Shown: piece by piece, positions 10,912-21,052 of the stretch | Layout: each line of letters begins with the position of its first letter | Position numbering within the stretch: position 1 is the first letter of the stretch | Source: Atriophallophorus winterbourni | Lineage: Eukaryota > Platyhelminthes > Trematoda > Plagiorchiida > Microphallidae | DNA: 64,000 nucleotides | Assembly (NCBI GenBank): GCA_013407085.1 | Contig: JACCGJ010001820.1 | Span: forward strand, 1-64,000 | Direction: 5' to 3' | Made by a program: the position numbers and the translations under genes | Notes under the pieces: generated by a model | Databases searched by the model: none | The model's input: only the letters and a program-made list of their open reading frames with translations | What the model was told of the DNA's origin: nothing

Positions 10912-11543
10912 CACTACCTGGTTATGAAACTACAGCACAGCGCGCTGCCAATTTAAAGTCCGCTCTTATGTCAATACCTAAATCCCTGGTCCTCTAAATA
11001 AATTTGAAATCAAACTTACGGCTATTCGCTGTAATTTTGTCGACTACTGCAGACAACAGATGACATTTACTATAGTTCAGAGGAAGATCATAATCCTATG
11101 ACCATTTAATGACCTTTTGACATCTCTCAACAACACACCGCGATCATTTAATTCAGTGAATTTGACATCATCTGCAAACATGTATCAATGACATGATAAA
11201 TTGAGATACCAAATCATCGATGAAGAACAGGAAGAGTATCGGGCCTAGTACTAAACCATGTGGGAACCCATTGTTAGCTTTTGCGAATTCAGAGGTAGTA
11301 TCACCTACACGGTTCTAGAAGGATCTATTACTGAGAAAAGTGGTTATCTAATCGTGAAGCTTGCCAGATACTCCTTTGCCCGCAAGCTTCAATCCTTGGG
11401 ACCTGGGACTGACAGAGCCGAAGGTCACGCTAAAGTCTAAGTAGAAGACCTCTACCCGACCACCCTCGTCTTGGAAACTCTATCTAAAAAGCATAGAAGA
11501 TTCGAGAGAGACGATTTTCCTTTGAGAAAACCGTGTTAAAACT

Positions 11544-11655
11544 TGCTTAACAAAGTAATGTGTTGCTCACATCCCCATCCCTTACACACCACTACCGGTT
11601 TCAGGCTGTTTGCCATCGTCAGGTGGAGACAGTAAGATCAGGTTCAGTGCTTAAC
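11544..11655 (-). mobile_element. 96-bp short mobile element with 8-bp target duplication
   Basis: The insert at 11,552-11,647 is flanked by TGCTTAAC at 11,544-11,551 and 11,648-11,655. The right arm has a single TGCTTAAC and no insert at the matching place (about 37,930), so this is a clean presence/absence pair. A related copy with an internal loss is at 63,404-63,470, sharing AAAGTAATGTGTTGCTCAC and CATCAGGTGGAGACAG-like ends. The minus strand carries a hammerhead-like fold (separate entry). Too short to code for protein, so it must be mobilised by another element's enzymes. Confidence 0.85.
11586..11630 (-). ncRNA. Hammerhead ribozyme-like motif in the 96-bp element
   Basis: On the minus strand, in order: stem I 5' arm CCAC; core CTGACGA (11,622-11,616); stem II GGC-AAACA-GCC; core GAAAC (11,602-11,598). 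Then ACCGGT forms a minimal loopless stem III, ending in a GTA cleavage triplet, followed by the stem I 3' arm GTGG. This matches the type I hammerhead order CUGANGA - stem II - GAAA - stem III - NUH. The closing pair of stem II is T-T, a weakness. Minimal stem III hammerheads are known from Penelope-like and other small retroelements and would act as dimers. Confidence 0.55.
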
Positions 11656-12700
11656 AATGAATTTTACACAAGGTTGTTGCACATCTTATCCCTGATAGGT
11701 CTCTCCGAGTCTTTGCATAAAACACTAGTCAAGCTTACCGGTCGGAAATTTATAGCCATGTTTGCGTAACCTCCTTATACAACAAGTATGACAGTAGCTT
11801 TCTTCCAGTAACCTGGTAAGATGACCTCACAGAGTGATTCGTTGTACAACCTACAAAGAGGTTCTGCTAGTACCCTAGCTATTGCCTTGTCAATTTTCGG
11901 ATGCACGTCATCAGGTCCCGCGGATTTATTTCCGTCTAGATTCAGTAGGACACGAGCGGCATCCTCCATGCAAAAAACCCATTGCGCTTACAGACACCCA
12001 TTTAAATACCAAGAGTCGGTACTGAGGGAATCACACTGCCGCCATCCCTTCTATGTACACCTTGAAAATAATAAAGCAAAGCTGCTGCCATGCCGGAGTC
12101 ACAACTGGCATTCTTGCCATTGCCTAGTATTCGGGTACCTATGTGCTCCCCTTTCTTATCCTCAGACCGAACGTAACTAAAAACTTCCCAAGTCTTTCGT
12201 TAATAGAATTTGCCACGTAAGTTTCGTAGCTTCGCTTAGGCCTCCGTTGTAGCTTTACTGTGTTCTTTCTCAAAGACTTATAGCACGACTAATTTCTATA
12301 GATCCGTTGCGCCGAGACTGGACCTTGACATGGTGCAGCGGCTTGCGTGCCTCGATGATCCATTGAGCTATACTGGGTGATGTCTTCGTGGCATCTTCAG
12401 AGTTACTCATACCAGGTTGGTCAATGGTGAGAAGCCAGACAAACACAGTCTCCTTGTCCTTGTCCCTCGCGGACATTGTATACCAGAAGAGGCGTATGAA
12501 TCCGCAAGGATCACCGGCTCGACTGGTTGGGATGATGTCGGGAGTCCCTGCTTGGTCTCTACCTCGCGAATGGCTTGTGAACTGTACCTACAGTATCCGG
12601 CCCCGATAGGTGCGATCCTTAATCTCGCTCCGCTGCCTTGCGGGTTAGGCTTTCGGGCCAAAGGCTTGAGGTGGGAGTCCTCAAGATCAACTCCTCTACT

Positions 12701-12736
12701 TCGGCCTGGGCAACCGGGTAGTATCACGCCCACACC
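12701..12736 (+). other. RTE-1 leader segment resembling the SINE core
   Basis: GGCCTGGGCAACC, then four mismatching bases, AGTATC, then GCCCAC, just upstream of the RTE-1 start codon. The SINE has GGCCTGGGCAACC, four bases, AGTATC, three bases, GCCCAC. About 30 of 36 positions agree by eye. Confidence 0.5.
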
Positions 12737-12742
12737 CAAACA

Positions 12743-15700
12743 ATGACAATTACAGCACTAGAAATTCCTACCTCTATCTCCTCTATTGCTTCTATTGCTT
12801 CTTCTCCACATGTTACCATCCCCGATTCGCTCTCTCTACCTGATGTACGACTCATGCCGTCTAGACAGCCGTCGATTGCTGCAACTCTTCTACGCCCGCG
12901 GGTTTCATTTAGGTTAGCTTCGTTTAACGTTCGGACCTTGCTACAACCGGGACAACAGGCCGGCCTTGCACGAACGCTTGAGACGTTAGGCATTGATATC
13001 TGCTGCTTATCGGAAACCCGTTTCCGTGACACAAGCGAAGTCTGTCAGTTGGTCTCACCAGCTGAACCAGACAGCAGATTCCACCTGCGCCTCTCTAGTG
13101 ACCCGGATGCTTCCTCTGCCGGATTGGCTGGCGTCGGTATCGCGCTCAGTTCCCGTGCTGAGCAATCACTCTTAGAGTGGATTCCCGTTGACAGCAGACT
13201 GTGCGGTGCACGATTTCGTGGCCACTGTCGGGTGAACAGGCGGTGCGAAACGCGGAGGGATTTGTTTGTGATTTCTGCCTACGCTCCAACGGACTGTAGT
13301 GTGGATCTCAGTAAGGACAACTTCTATGAGAAGTTGCATAGTTTGTTTCGCAAGGCACGCAGGACAGATGTCGTAATCATGGCAGGAGATCTCAACGCTC
13401 GCGTTGGTCGCCTGTCTGAATACGAGCGCCACCTAGGAGGTCAGTATGGGCTGGATGGCGGGCGTTCAGATAACGGAGAACGATTGCTCACATTCTGTGG
13501 CGATCACCGCCTCTATCTCTCCAGTACGGCATTTCGGCGTTCCCAGCGTCGAATGGCCACATGGCGCTCACCATCACAGCACGTCTGGTCTCAAATTGAC
13601 CACATTGCTATTAGCTACAGGTGGCGTGGTAGCATCAAGGATTGTCGTTCATACTGGACCACCAGTGTGGACTCAGACCATGCGCTAGTCTGTGCGACAG
13701 TCAACTTCCAATTTGGGGGTAAGGCACGCGCAAGACGAACTCATGTAGACACCGCCTCTTTGATGCTCCCCGCTGTCAGAACCCAGTTCCATCATGCATT
13801 GACCAGGGAGCTCGCAGAAGCACCCCCGTCTGATGTTGAGCAGCACTGGAACTTCGTTCGGACAGCACTGTCCTGTGCTACTTCTGAAAGCTGTCAACCC
13901 ACCCGCGCTTTGCCACGCTCTTGGATCTCGGCCCAGTCACTTGCTTTAATCGATCACCGTCGAACTTTACCCACCGGCACTGAACACAACCGTGCTCGGA
14001 GAGAATTCAATACCCGCTTAAAGGCCAGCTTAAGGAATGACCGCGAGTTCTGGTGGACGCAACGTGCTTGTGAGATGGAGGTTGCAGCCGCATCGGGCAA
14101 TACTCGCAAATTGTTTCAGTTAATTAGAGCTACTGGTTCGAAACTGAATACAGTGAGCGAGACTATTTGCGAAACTGACGGCTCGCCGATCACCAATCTT
14201 AGTAGACGCTTAGAACGATGGGCTGAGCACTTTGGTGCTCAGTTCAGCCAGCCACCTCCTCCGACCTCGCCGCCTGAGACACCGATTTGCACGCCTTGGC
14301 CCGTTTCCTTAGCCGCTCCTGATCTCCAGGAGGTGAGAGAGGTAATTCGAGCACTGAAGCGCCACAAGTCACCTGGTCCTGACGACCTCCACCCGATTTT
14401 GTTTAAGGAGGGAGGTGATCTTGTGGCAGCGGAGTTACGTGATTTGTTTACCAAAGTATGGGCTGAGGAGCGGGTCCCGGCGTCATGGGGTGAATCGACG
14501 GTTATCCCAATCTTTAAGAAGGGCGCACGGAATCTGTGTTCCAATCATCGTGGGATATCCCTGACTCCTGTCGCGTCTAAACTCCTGGTTTCCATCCTCC
14601 TTCGTCGGCTATCGCCCATTCGGGAGTTACGTTGCCGTGAGGAACAGGCTGGATTCCGCCCGGGGCGAGGATGCGTGGATCAGCTTTTTGTCCTGCGACA
14701 GTTATTAGAGCACAGACACCTGTACCGGCGACCAACCATCGTAGCTTTTCTGGACATCCGGGCCGCGTTTGACTCGGTGGACAGAACTACTCTTTGGAAC
14801 TGCTTGCTTAGGAGTGGCATCCCTCCTAAGTATGTCGCCATCTTGAAGGAGCTCTATTCTCATTCTTCAGGGAGGGTCAGGGTCTACGGCAGCCTATCGC
14901 CGGCGTTCCCCACAACCAGTGGCGTGCGCCAGGGCTGTCCGCTGTCCCCATTCTTGTTCAACTTTGCGATCGAGGATGTCCTCCAGAATGCTCTCCGTAG
15001 CTTCACTGAGGGTGGGATCGAGCTACTTCCAGGTAACCGTGTCACTGACCTTGATTATGCCGATGACATTGCTTTGCTTGGTGATGATCCGGTGTTCCTA
15101 CAGAATGCCCTGAACCAGCTAGCATTGGAGGCGTCTAGGTACGGATTGCACTTAGCTCCAACTAAGTGTAAGGTTCTTCTTCAAGATTGGGAGGGGTTGC
15201 AGCCCACTCTGACGGTCGATGACCTCAGTCTGGACTGTGTGGAACAGTTCACCTATCTTGGTAGCTGCATCACGGCGGGAGGAGGGCTGGAAAGTGAGAT
15301 CGGCTCTCGCATTGCGAGAGCTCGCTTCGCGTTCACTAGTCTAGGTCATCTCTGGAAGCGGTCTGACGTGAGTTTGAGACTCAAGGGGAGAGTTTACCTG
15401 GCCTCAGTCAGGTCGGTCTTGCTTTACGGGTGCGAGAGCTGGGCAGTACGCGCAGAGGAGCTCCGGCGCTTGGAGGTGTTTGAACATCGATGTTTACGGA
15501 GGCTTGCACGAGTGTGGTGGCAACACCGCACTAGCAACGTTGAAGTGAGGCACCGTGTTCTAGGTGGGGACAGCCTGATGCTACGAGACCTGATCGACCG
15601 TTCCCGTCTCCGCTGGCTAGGGCATGTCTTGAGAATGAAGCCTGAGCGCCTACCCTTCCGCGCGCTGCGTGTGTCGGTTGGCCCAGGCTGGCGGCGGTGT

Positions 15701-15901
15701 TCAGGTGGACAACCGCTGACCTGGAAGAAGGCCTTAAAACGCTTGACGTCGGGTTTAGCTCGGGTCGGACGAACGCGGCTTCCTGGGTGGGGTCCAAGGG
15801 ATAGTGAGTGTCTGTGGCTTGACACGCTGTCGACGATGGCTGAGAACCGGCAACAGTGGAGAGAGTGCATTCTATTTTGTGTTCCCCCCTCAACTTTGTA
15901 A
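12743..15901 (+). CDS. RTE-1 endonuclease-reverse transcriptase
   Basis: A single 1,052-residue ORF encodes both enzymes of an RTE element. The APE endonuclease has ASFNVRTLL (59-67), CLSETR (88-93), SAYAPT (178-183), AGDLNARVG (214-222), QIDHI (284-288) and SDHAL (311-315). The reverse transcriptase has SPGPDDLHP (543-551), FLDIRAAFDSVD (669-680), SGVRQGCPLSPFLFN (726-740) and DYADD (771-775). A C-terminal region follows with LLYGCESW and RLRWLGHVLRM. All catalytic residues I can check are present, with no stops or frameshifts. It acts by target-primed reverse transcription. The ATG at 12,743 follows an 11-residue Ser/Thr-rich start; a later start would still retain the endonuclease. Confidence 0.95.
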   Translation: MTITALEIPTSISSIASIASSPHVTIPDSLSLPDVRLMPSRQPSIAATLLRPRVSFRLASFNVRTLLQPGQQAGLARTLETLGIDICCLSETRFRDTSEVCQLVSPAEPDSRFHLRLSSDPDASSAGLAGVGIALSSRAEQSLLEWIPVDSRLCGARFRGHCRVNRRCETRRDLFVISAYAPTDCSVDLSKDNFYEKLHSLFRKARRTDVVIMAGDLNARVGRLSEYERHLGGQYGLDGGRSDNGERLLTFCGDHRLYLSSTAFRRSQRRMATWRSPSQHVWSQIDHIAISYRWRGSIKDCRSYWTTSVDSDHALVCATVNFQFGGKARARRTHVDTASLMLPAVRTQFHHALTRELAEAPPSDVEQHWNFVRTALSCATSESCQPTRALPRSWISAQSLALIDHRRTLPTGTEHNRARREFNTRLKASLRNDREFWWTQRACEMEVAAASGNTRKLFQLIRATGSKLNTVSETICETDGSPITNLSRRLERWAEHFGAQFSQPPPPTSPPETPICTPWPVSLAAPDLQEVREVIRALKRHKSPGPDDLHPILFKEGGDLVAAELRDLFTKVWAEERVPASWGESTVIPIFKKGARNLCSNHRGISLTPVASKLLVSILLRRLSPIRELRCREEQAGFRPGRGCVDQLFVLRQLLEHRHLYRRPTIVAFLDIRAAFDSVDRTTLWNCLLRSGIPPKYVAILKELYSHSSGRVRVYGSLSPAFPTTSGVRQGCPLSPFLFNFAIEDVLQNALRSFTEGGIELLPGNRVTDLDYADDIALLGDDPVFLQNALNQLALEASRYGLHLAPTKCKVLLQDWEGLQPTLTVDDLSLDCVEQFTYLGSCITAGGGLESEIGSRIARARFAFTSLGHLWKRSDVSLRLKGRVYLASVRSVLLYGCESWAVRAEELRRLEVFEHRCLRRLARVWWQHRTSNVEVRHRVLGGDSLMLRDLIDRSRLRWLGHVLRMKPERLPFRALRVSVGPGWRRCSGGQPLTWKKALKRLTSGLARVGRTRLPGWGPRDSECLWLDTLSTMAENRQQWRECILFCVPPSTL

Positions 15902-16037
15902 AAAAAATAAAAAAAAATGAAAAAATCGACATGTGGAACAATGGACAAAAAAATTCCCCCTCATATTGTACTTTTTTTCTTTCTTTTTTTTCTCGTGCAT
16001 TGCCGGGTGGCACTTTTGCATTTTTAAATGATTGTGT

Positions 16038-16058
16038 AAATATATATATATATATATA
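16038..16058. repeat. (TA)n tail of RTE-1
   Basis: About nine TA units at the 3' end of RTE-1. The last units merge with the target duplication TATAGATC. Confidence 0.85.
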
Positions 16059-16521
16059 GATCAGGAAGGCTGTATATCTACGCCGGTCTCTGTCGCACTT
16101 AATAATGTTGCGTCACACTGTAGGACTCCATCAAGATGGCTGATAATTTACCCGTGCATGTCGAAAAGGACAGTAAAGGTCCTAAAGACTTACAATGTTG
16201 CGCTTAATTACTGACCATTCACTTTTGATGCCATTGGCTTCAGAGAATAAGTCACATCTTAAAGCTTGAAGCCGTACGGCATTCTACTTAAATCGATTTT
16301 TACTACGCCGGTATTTGACTGGTGGCTTGTGGAAGTAGAGAATTGCGTGTACATGCTCACTTTTTCACATAGGTGAATCACAATAGAGGGTTCTACGTTT
16401 TTAGGACCTTTTGATAGAACTAGGTCCAGTGTGGGTGCTGAGTGCCCATCTCTGTGCCTACTTTTCTCAATCACATGCTGATGAAGGGTACTGCAGTGTA
16501 ACCAATCGAGATAAATCTAGT

Positions 16522-16753
16522 GTCACACGGATGTGCAATCGTGCAGCATTTATGTGCTGTGTGGCTAACATCGTGCTAAATTGATTGGCCAACGGTAGTG
16601 AGCTGCATGCTGAAACAGGCTGGAGTCTCGCTACCATTTATATCCCCCCTCATATCTGTCTAGGCCTGGGCAACCTGACAGTATCTTAGCCCCCGTGCAG
16701 TTTCTGACTGTGCGGCACTTTGCCTGGATCAGGCTTGTGCTTTGATGATGATG
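16522..16753 (+). repeat. SINE copy in CR1-D, left arm
   Basis: Full-length SINE with a (GAT)n tail after GTGCTTT. The mirror copy at 36,588-36,819 shows an 11-bp target duplication with one mismatch, ACTAGGTTTAT and ACTAGATTTAT. Shared by both arms. Confidence 0.88.
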
Positions 16754-17090
16754 ATAAACCTAGTAAATTTTATCCGGGGTCGTCTGTGTGTCCCAATCAA
16801 CACCCGGTAGGTTGAAATTGTCTATTGAATAGACTCGTGATATTGTTCTGAGCAACCTGGTAAGGAGTTCCCTAACTTCCTAGTCCTCCACCTCAGATGC
16901 GCCGGGTGAAAGTTATAAACAGTTTAATGCAAATGAGAATTTACTGTCAGTGACGATTATCGAGACACATCGGATGCCAAAGGTGGCCATTTTAATGCCA
17001 GTCTTGGTGTTTAATACGATGCTGTAGGAGTATTTGAACTCCTCCGCGTCTACCGTCTGGTCTATACGATCTAATGGTTGTATAGGTCCA

Positions 17091-17950
17091 AAAAAGACAA
17101 ACAGGAATAATGTATCATGAAGTCAGGTCCTTGATATAACTAGGATGCTAAATTTCGTTGGGAGGCTTGATGCACTAATTCTAGCAATTAGATACGCACG
17201 CTGCAAGCATTATTGTATAGTATGCTCACAGCATTTTGATGCACTGTGCTTAAATTTGAAGTACACTCGGGAGTAGAACCCGAGGTCGGCAATAGGCTGT
17301 GGCGGAGAGGATCTTAATGTAGCGGCGTTGAGCGCAGACGATGAGGCTTCCGTCAGCTGCATCACAACTCAGCCAAGAATCCTCACTGTATTTTTCTACC
17401 AAAACGTGAGTATTCTTGATAGAAACATCCACTGATGGGGCAGGCTAACGCGAATGTGGCCCGCTATAAGGCCTTGGAAACTCGAACATTTTACTATTCT
17501 TTTCTTTTCGATCCACCCCACAATCCACCCTGCGGTTTTGTACAAGCTCCCCGCTTTTTATACCGTAATAAACTATTGATCTATTGATCCGCTGTTTCGG
17601 AGTTATTCCGTCAGCGTTTCACGTTACCATCCGGTTTCGCTGCGTTGCAACTCGAAAGCTGGAACGCGGAATATTTTGCCGAAGGTGGGCAACTGTCGGA
17701 TGCCAATCTACACAAGTAATTTGTGTCGATATATATTTGGTCACTTATTAAAAAAAACCAAGTAACGGTCTCTCTGATTTTGAATTCTACAAAAATTGCT
17801 CGATTTCTTTTTTCCCACAGAAAGATTCTATGAACCCAAAATAGAGAAAGGATGGGTTCACGTTTTGCAAAACGCAATAGAATCTGTACGAATTGGTGAT
17901 CTAAGCTGCTGCATGAATGGATCTTGTTCGTTTAGGATCAAGTTCAAGTT
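17091..17950. other. Unassigned stretch between CR1-D and CR1-A, left arm
   Basis: Contains a 60-codon open frame at 17,250-17,432 (minus strand) and two units of ATTGATCT near 17,574; the right arm has one more unit, giving an 8-bp length difference. A TATA-like GTATAAAAAGC on the minus strand lies near 17,560. No known protein recognised. Confidence 0.4.
17250..17432 (-). CDS. Small conserved open frame of unknown function, left copy
   Basis: Sixty residues starting MDVSIKNTHVLVEKYSEDSW. The right copy at 35,909-36,091 differs by one residue (Thr to Ala at position 8) and keeps the frame. The minus-strand TATA-like sequence lies about 130 bp upstream. I do not recognise the sequence. It may be chance, since the arms are nearly identical anyway. 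Confidence 0.2.
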   Translation of the reverse strand: MDVSIKNTHVLVEKYSEDSWLSCDAADGSLIVCAQRRYIKILSATAYCRPRVLLPSVLQI

Positions 17951-18236
17951 CAAGTTTTGAATTTTGAATTTCAAGGTCAGTTCAGTTCAAGTTCAGTTCA
18001 GTTCAGTTCAGTTCAGTTTGCACAGGACTGTATGTGGCTAACGAGCCAATCGAGTGTCCAGATTTCTTTCGGTGGTATGCCACAGAAGAGCGTCCACCAC
18101 TTCAAACAATATTTTCACAAATATCTTCTGGTATGAGAGTAATCTGGAATGTAACAGAAAAACTCCCCTCACCAATAGGTGAGGAGAAGCATTAGTGCGT
18201 TCCAAAGACAACATGGGGATCATACCAACTATTCCC

Positions 18237-21050
18237 TTAAAGATAAAAATCAGGAAATAATGAAGGCCACACAGAGTCAAGTCTATTTTTGAAACCCCCT
18301 ACCGAAGTAGAACAAACAACTTCTTTAGGAAGTCGATTCCAGTAATTTACTACCCTCTCACTAAAGATGAACTTACGAACATTTGACCTGACATGTCGCT
18401 TGGCCAGTTTTAATGGGTGGCCTCGAGTACCCACACTTGGCGCCAGAACTAACAATTCATTGGGATGAATAGTACTGAAACCTGACATGATTTTGAAGGT
18501 TTCAATCAGGTCCCCACGTAGCCTCCTCCTTTTTAGTGAGAAGAGCTCTAGACTCAGCAATCGTTCCTGATACGACCTACCCGATTGCCCAACAATCATA
18601 CGAGTAGCTAAACATTGAACACCTTCCAGCTTGGCAATATCTTTTTCCAAATAAGGTGACCATACTTGATCGCAATACTCGAGATGTGGTCTCACGACCG
18701 CTTTCTATAATGGTATGAAAACCTCTGGGGACCTGCAGGATAAAACTGAACGAAGGCGAAAAAGCTCTCTTCTAGCGCGTTGTGCAGCGGCTGCGCATTG
18801 ATCAGCCCATTTAAAGTCCCCTGAAACTTCTATACCTAAGTCACGAACTTTCGGCACCCCATTTATCTCCAGTATACCATATGGACCAGCCACCTCTAGC
18901 TTCTTAATGACTTTAGACAAAAGATAGCTTTTAGTGAAGTTAACTGGTAGATCCCATGTAGCAGACCACTTGATGACTTTTTCTATATCCTCAAGAAGAT
19001 CCTGTTCATCCAGTGATCCGATAATCTTGACATCATCTGCAAAAATATAGCAGGGACACTTGAGCAACGCTGCCAAGTCATCGATGAAAATGAGGAAAAG
19101 TAGCGGTCCGAGTACGGAACCCTGTGGGACTCCACTAACAACTTTTACTTTCGACGAATACATATTTCTTATCCTGACACGAAAGAATCTATTGCTTAAG
19201 AATCCTATTATCCATTTCTTCAGAAGACCATCGATACCCATATAACCAAGTTTATCTGCAAGCAATCTGTGGTTTACTGAATCAAAGGCATTGCAAAAGT
19301 CCAAGTAAAAAACTTCAACTTGTTGGCCTTTATCTAGCCTCATGGTAACCTCGTTAAGAAAACATAAGAGGTTTGTTAGGCACGACTTCCCTTTAAGTAA
19401 GCCGTGCTGAGCAGAGTTCAGCAACGAGTAATCAACTAGATGGCGACAGATCCTATCCCTAATAAGTTTCTCCAGGATTTTAAATAGGATGCTAGTAAGA
19501 CTTACAGGCCTGTACTTACAAACTGAGGATCGACTGCCACCTTTATGTATCGGGATCACATTAGCCAACTTCCAAATACTCGGAATATATCCATGTTGCA
19601 AGGAAGCGTTAAACATACGACCCACAGGATCTGCTAATATTGGCGTCAGGTTCTTTATAATTTGAGGATAAATGTCGTCTGGGCCGGCAGATTTATGGGG
19701 GTTAGTTGCTGCAAGAGCAAGTTAAACCTCATCATCAGTGAAAAATAACTCCTCAAGTGGAGTAACGATATCAGGCCTTTTGATGACTGGCATGTTAGGC
19801 GGATCTATTTGGCGATCAAGCCTCTGAACAGACTGGAAATGTTGGAGAAAAGCCGAAGCCTTTTGTGAATCTGAAACTATTTGAGTTCCGTTTTCCTGCT
19901 GAAGGCTGCCAATATAATCGCGCGTTTTGCCTTTGGATTGGGAATAACTATAGTAACGCTTTGGGCACTGCTTTATATTGCGTGCCAACCGTGATTCAAA
20001 GTCACGTTTTGCTTTGCGTTGCATTCCCACAGCCTTATTTCTGACCATTTTATACTTTGTCCAGGACCGTTGTGTCTGAGAAGCTTTGTAAGTTTTCCAG
20101 GCACGGTCCCTCATTCTAATCACTCGTCGCATCGCAGGTGTCCACCACTGTGGCTTGTTGCGTTGCTTGACGTGCACCAACGGTGCGAACCTATCTTGCA
20201 GGGTAGACAGGCAGTGGTGTATAAGCTGCCAGTTTGTTGCTATATCATCACCTACATATTGAGACAACATCTTTTTAGCTTCCTCTGAGACGACTTCCCA
20301 GTCTACGCGATTAAAATTGCGCCTCAGTTTAGGAGGAGGTTTCTCATACCTGAGTCTTAGTTGGAATCTGATCACAACGTGATCACTTTTTCCTAATGGA
20401 GAGAGATAATCTACCTGGCGAACCATTTCTTCGCTTGAAGAGATAACGAGATCCAGGATCGAAGGTAAGCAGCCCTGGCGGAATCTTGTGGGCTCATTGA
20501 CATGTTGACTCATGGCATGCATATGAGTCCATTCGATGAAGTCCTTAGACATCTTATCAGATGAACAGCACTGGTTCAGCCAAGATATATGTGGTAGGTT
20601 AAAATCACCAACTATAAGAACCTGGGACCCAAGCGTGTGCAGCAAACTGAGATTGCCAAGCAAATTTTGCAAGTCCTGAGGTCCTGCTTGCGGGCTCATA
20701 TAAGCGCATGCTATTACCATTGATTGCTTGTAAGATTGAACGATACATGAGCTAAGTTGGACGTTGTGCGTGCTAAGCCTAACACTCGATTCTGAAGTTC
20801 GAAGACCTAGTCTGAGAAAGATAGCAACTCCACCCCCGTTTAGTTCATCTGGTCTATCACATCTGACCACAGAATAACTACTACAAATTGAGTCAGGAAT
20901 ATGGTCAGTTTCAGATAGCCAGGTTTCGGACAGTGCTATTACATGTGGTCGTAACTCTTGCGCTAGAATGGAGAGTTCAGACCACTTATTTCGGATACTA
21001 CATGAGTTTCCGTATATCACTGTGGCGACGGTGTCTCGCGATATATTCAC
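18237..21050 (-). pseudogene. CR1-A ORF2, endonuclease-reverse transcriptase with two stops
   Basis: Endonuclease blocks are IYGNSCSIRNKWSEL, ALSETWLS, GDFNLPHISW and SDHVVIRF within 21,050-19,722. An in-frame TAA at 19,722 follows FFTDDEV. The reverse transcriptase continues (19,710-18,705) with KYRPVSLTS, FYLDFCNAFDSVN, SGVPQGSVLGPLLF and FADDVKIIG. A TAG near 18,702 replaces a TAC codon present in CR1-B, and the C-terminal region runs to 18,237. These two nonsense changes inactivate the copy. Confidence 0.85.
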
Positions 21051-21052
21051 AC

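Larger units (their letters stand above)
12297..16062 (+). mobile_element. RTE-1, full-length RTE-clade retrotransposon with target duplication
   Basis: The insert occupies 12,305-16,062. TATAGATC occurs at 12,297-12,304 and at 16,055-16,062, and the right arm has the uninterrupted site CTATAGATCAGG near 37,280. The insert length of 3,758 equals the step in arm alignment from 49,583 to 53,341. It has a leader of about 440 bp, one long ORF, a short A/T-rich 3' UTR and a (TA)n tail. It landed inside CR1-D. The intact ORF and perfect duplication point to a recent insertion. Confidence 0.92.
10912..17090 (-). pseudogene. CR1-D retrotransposon, highly degenerate, left copy
   Basis: Remnant of a CR1-clade element on the minus strand, interrupted by SINE (16,522-16,753), RTE-1 (12,305-16,062) and the 96-bp element (11,552-11,647). 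Recognisable pieces in order are an endonuclease scrap with DNFNLPGVDW near 16,800, LDLVLSKGPKNVEPS near 16,430, and a reverse-transcriptase start GNKSAGPDDVHPKI near 11,930. Then come an altered FYLDFSVTFGSV region and FFIDDL near 11,220. Many stops and frameshifts. Collinear with the right copy at 36,240-38,570. Confidence 0.8.
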
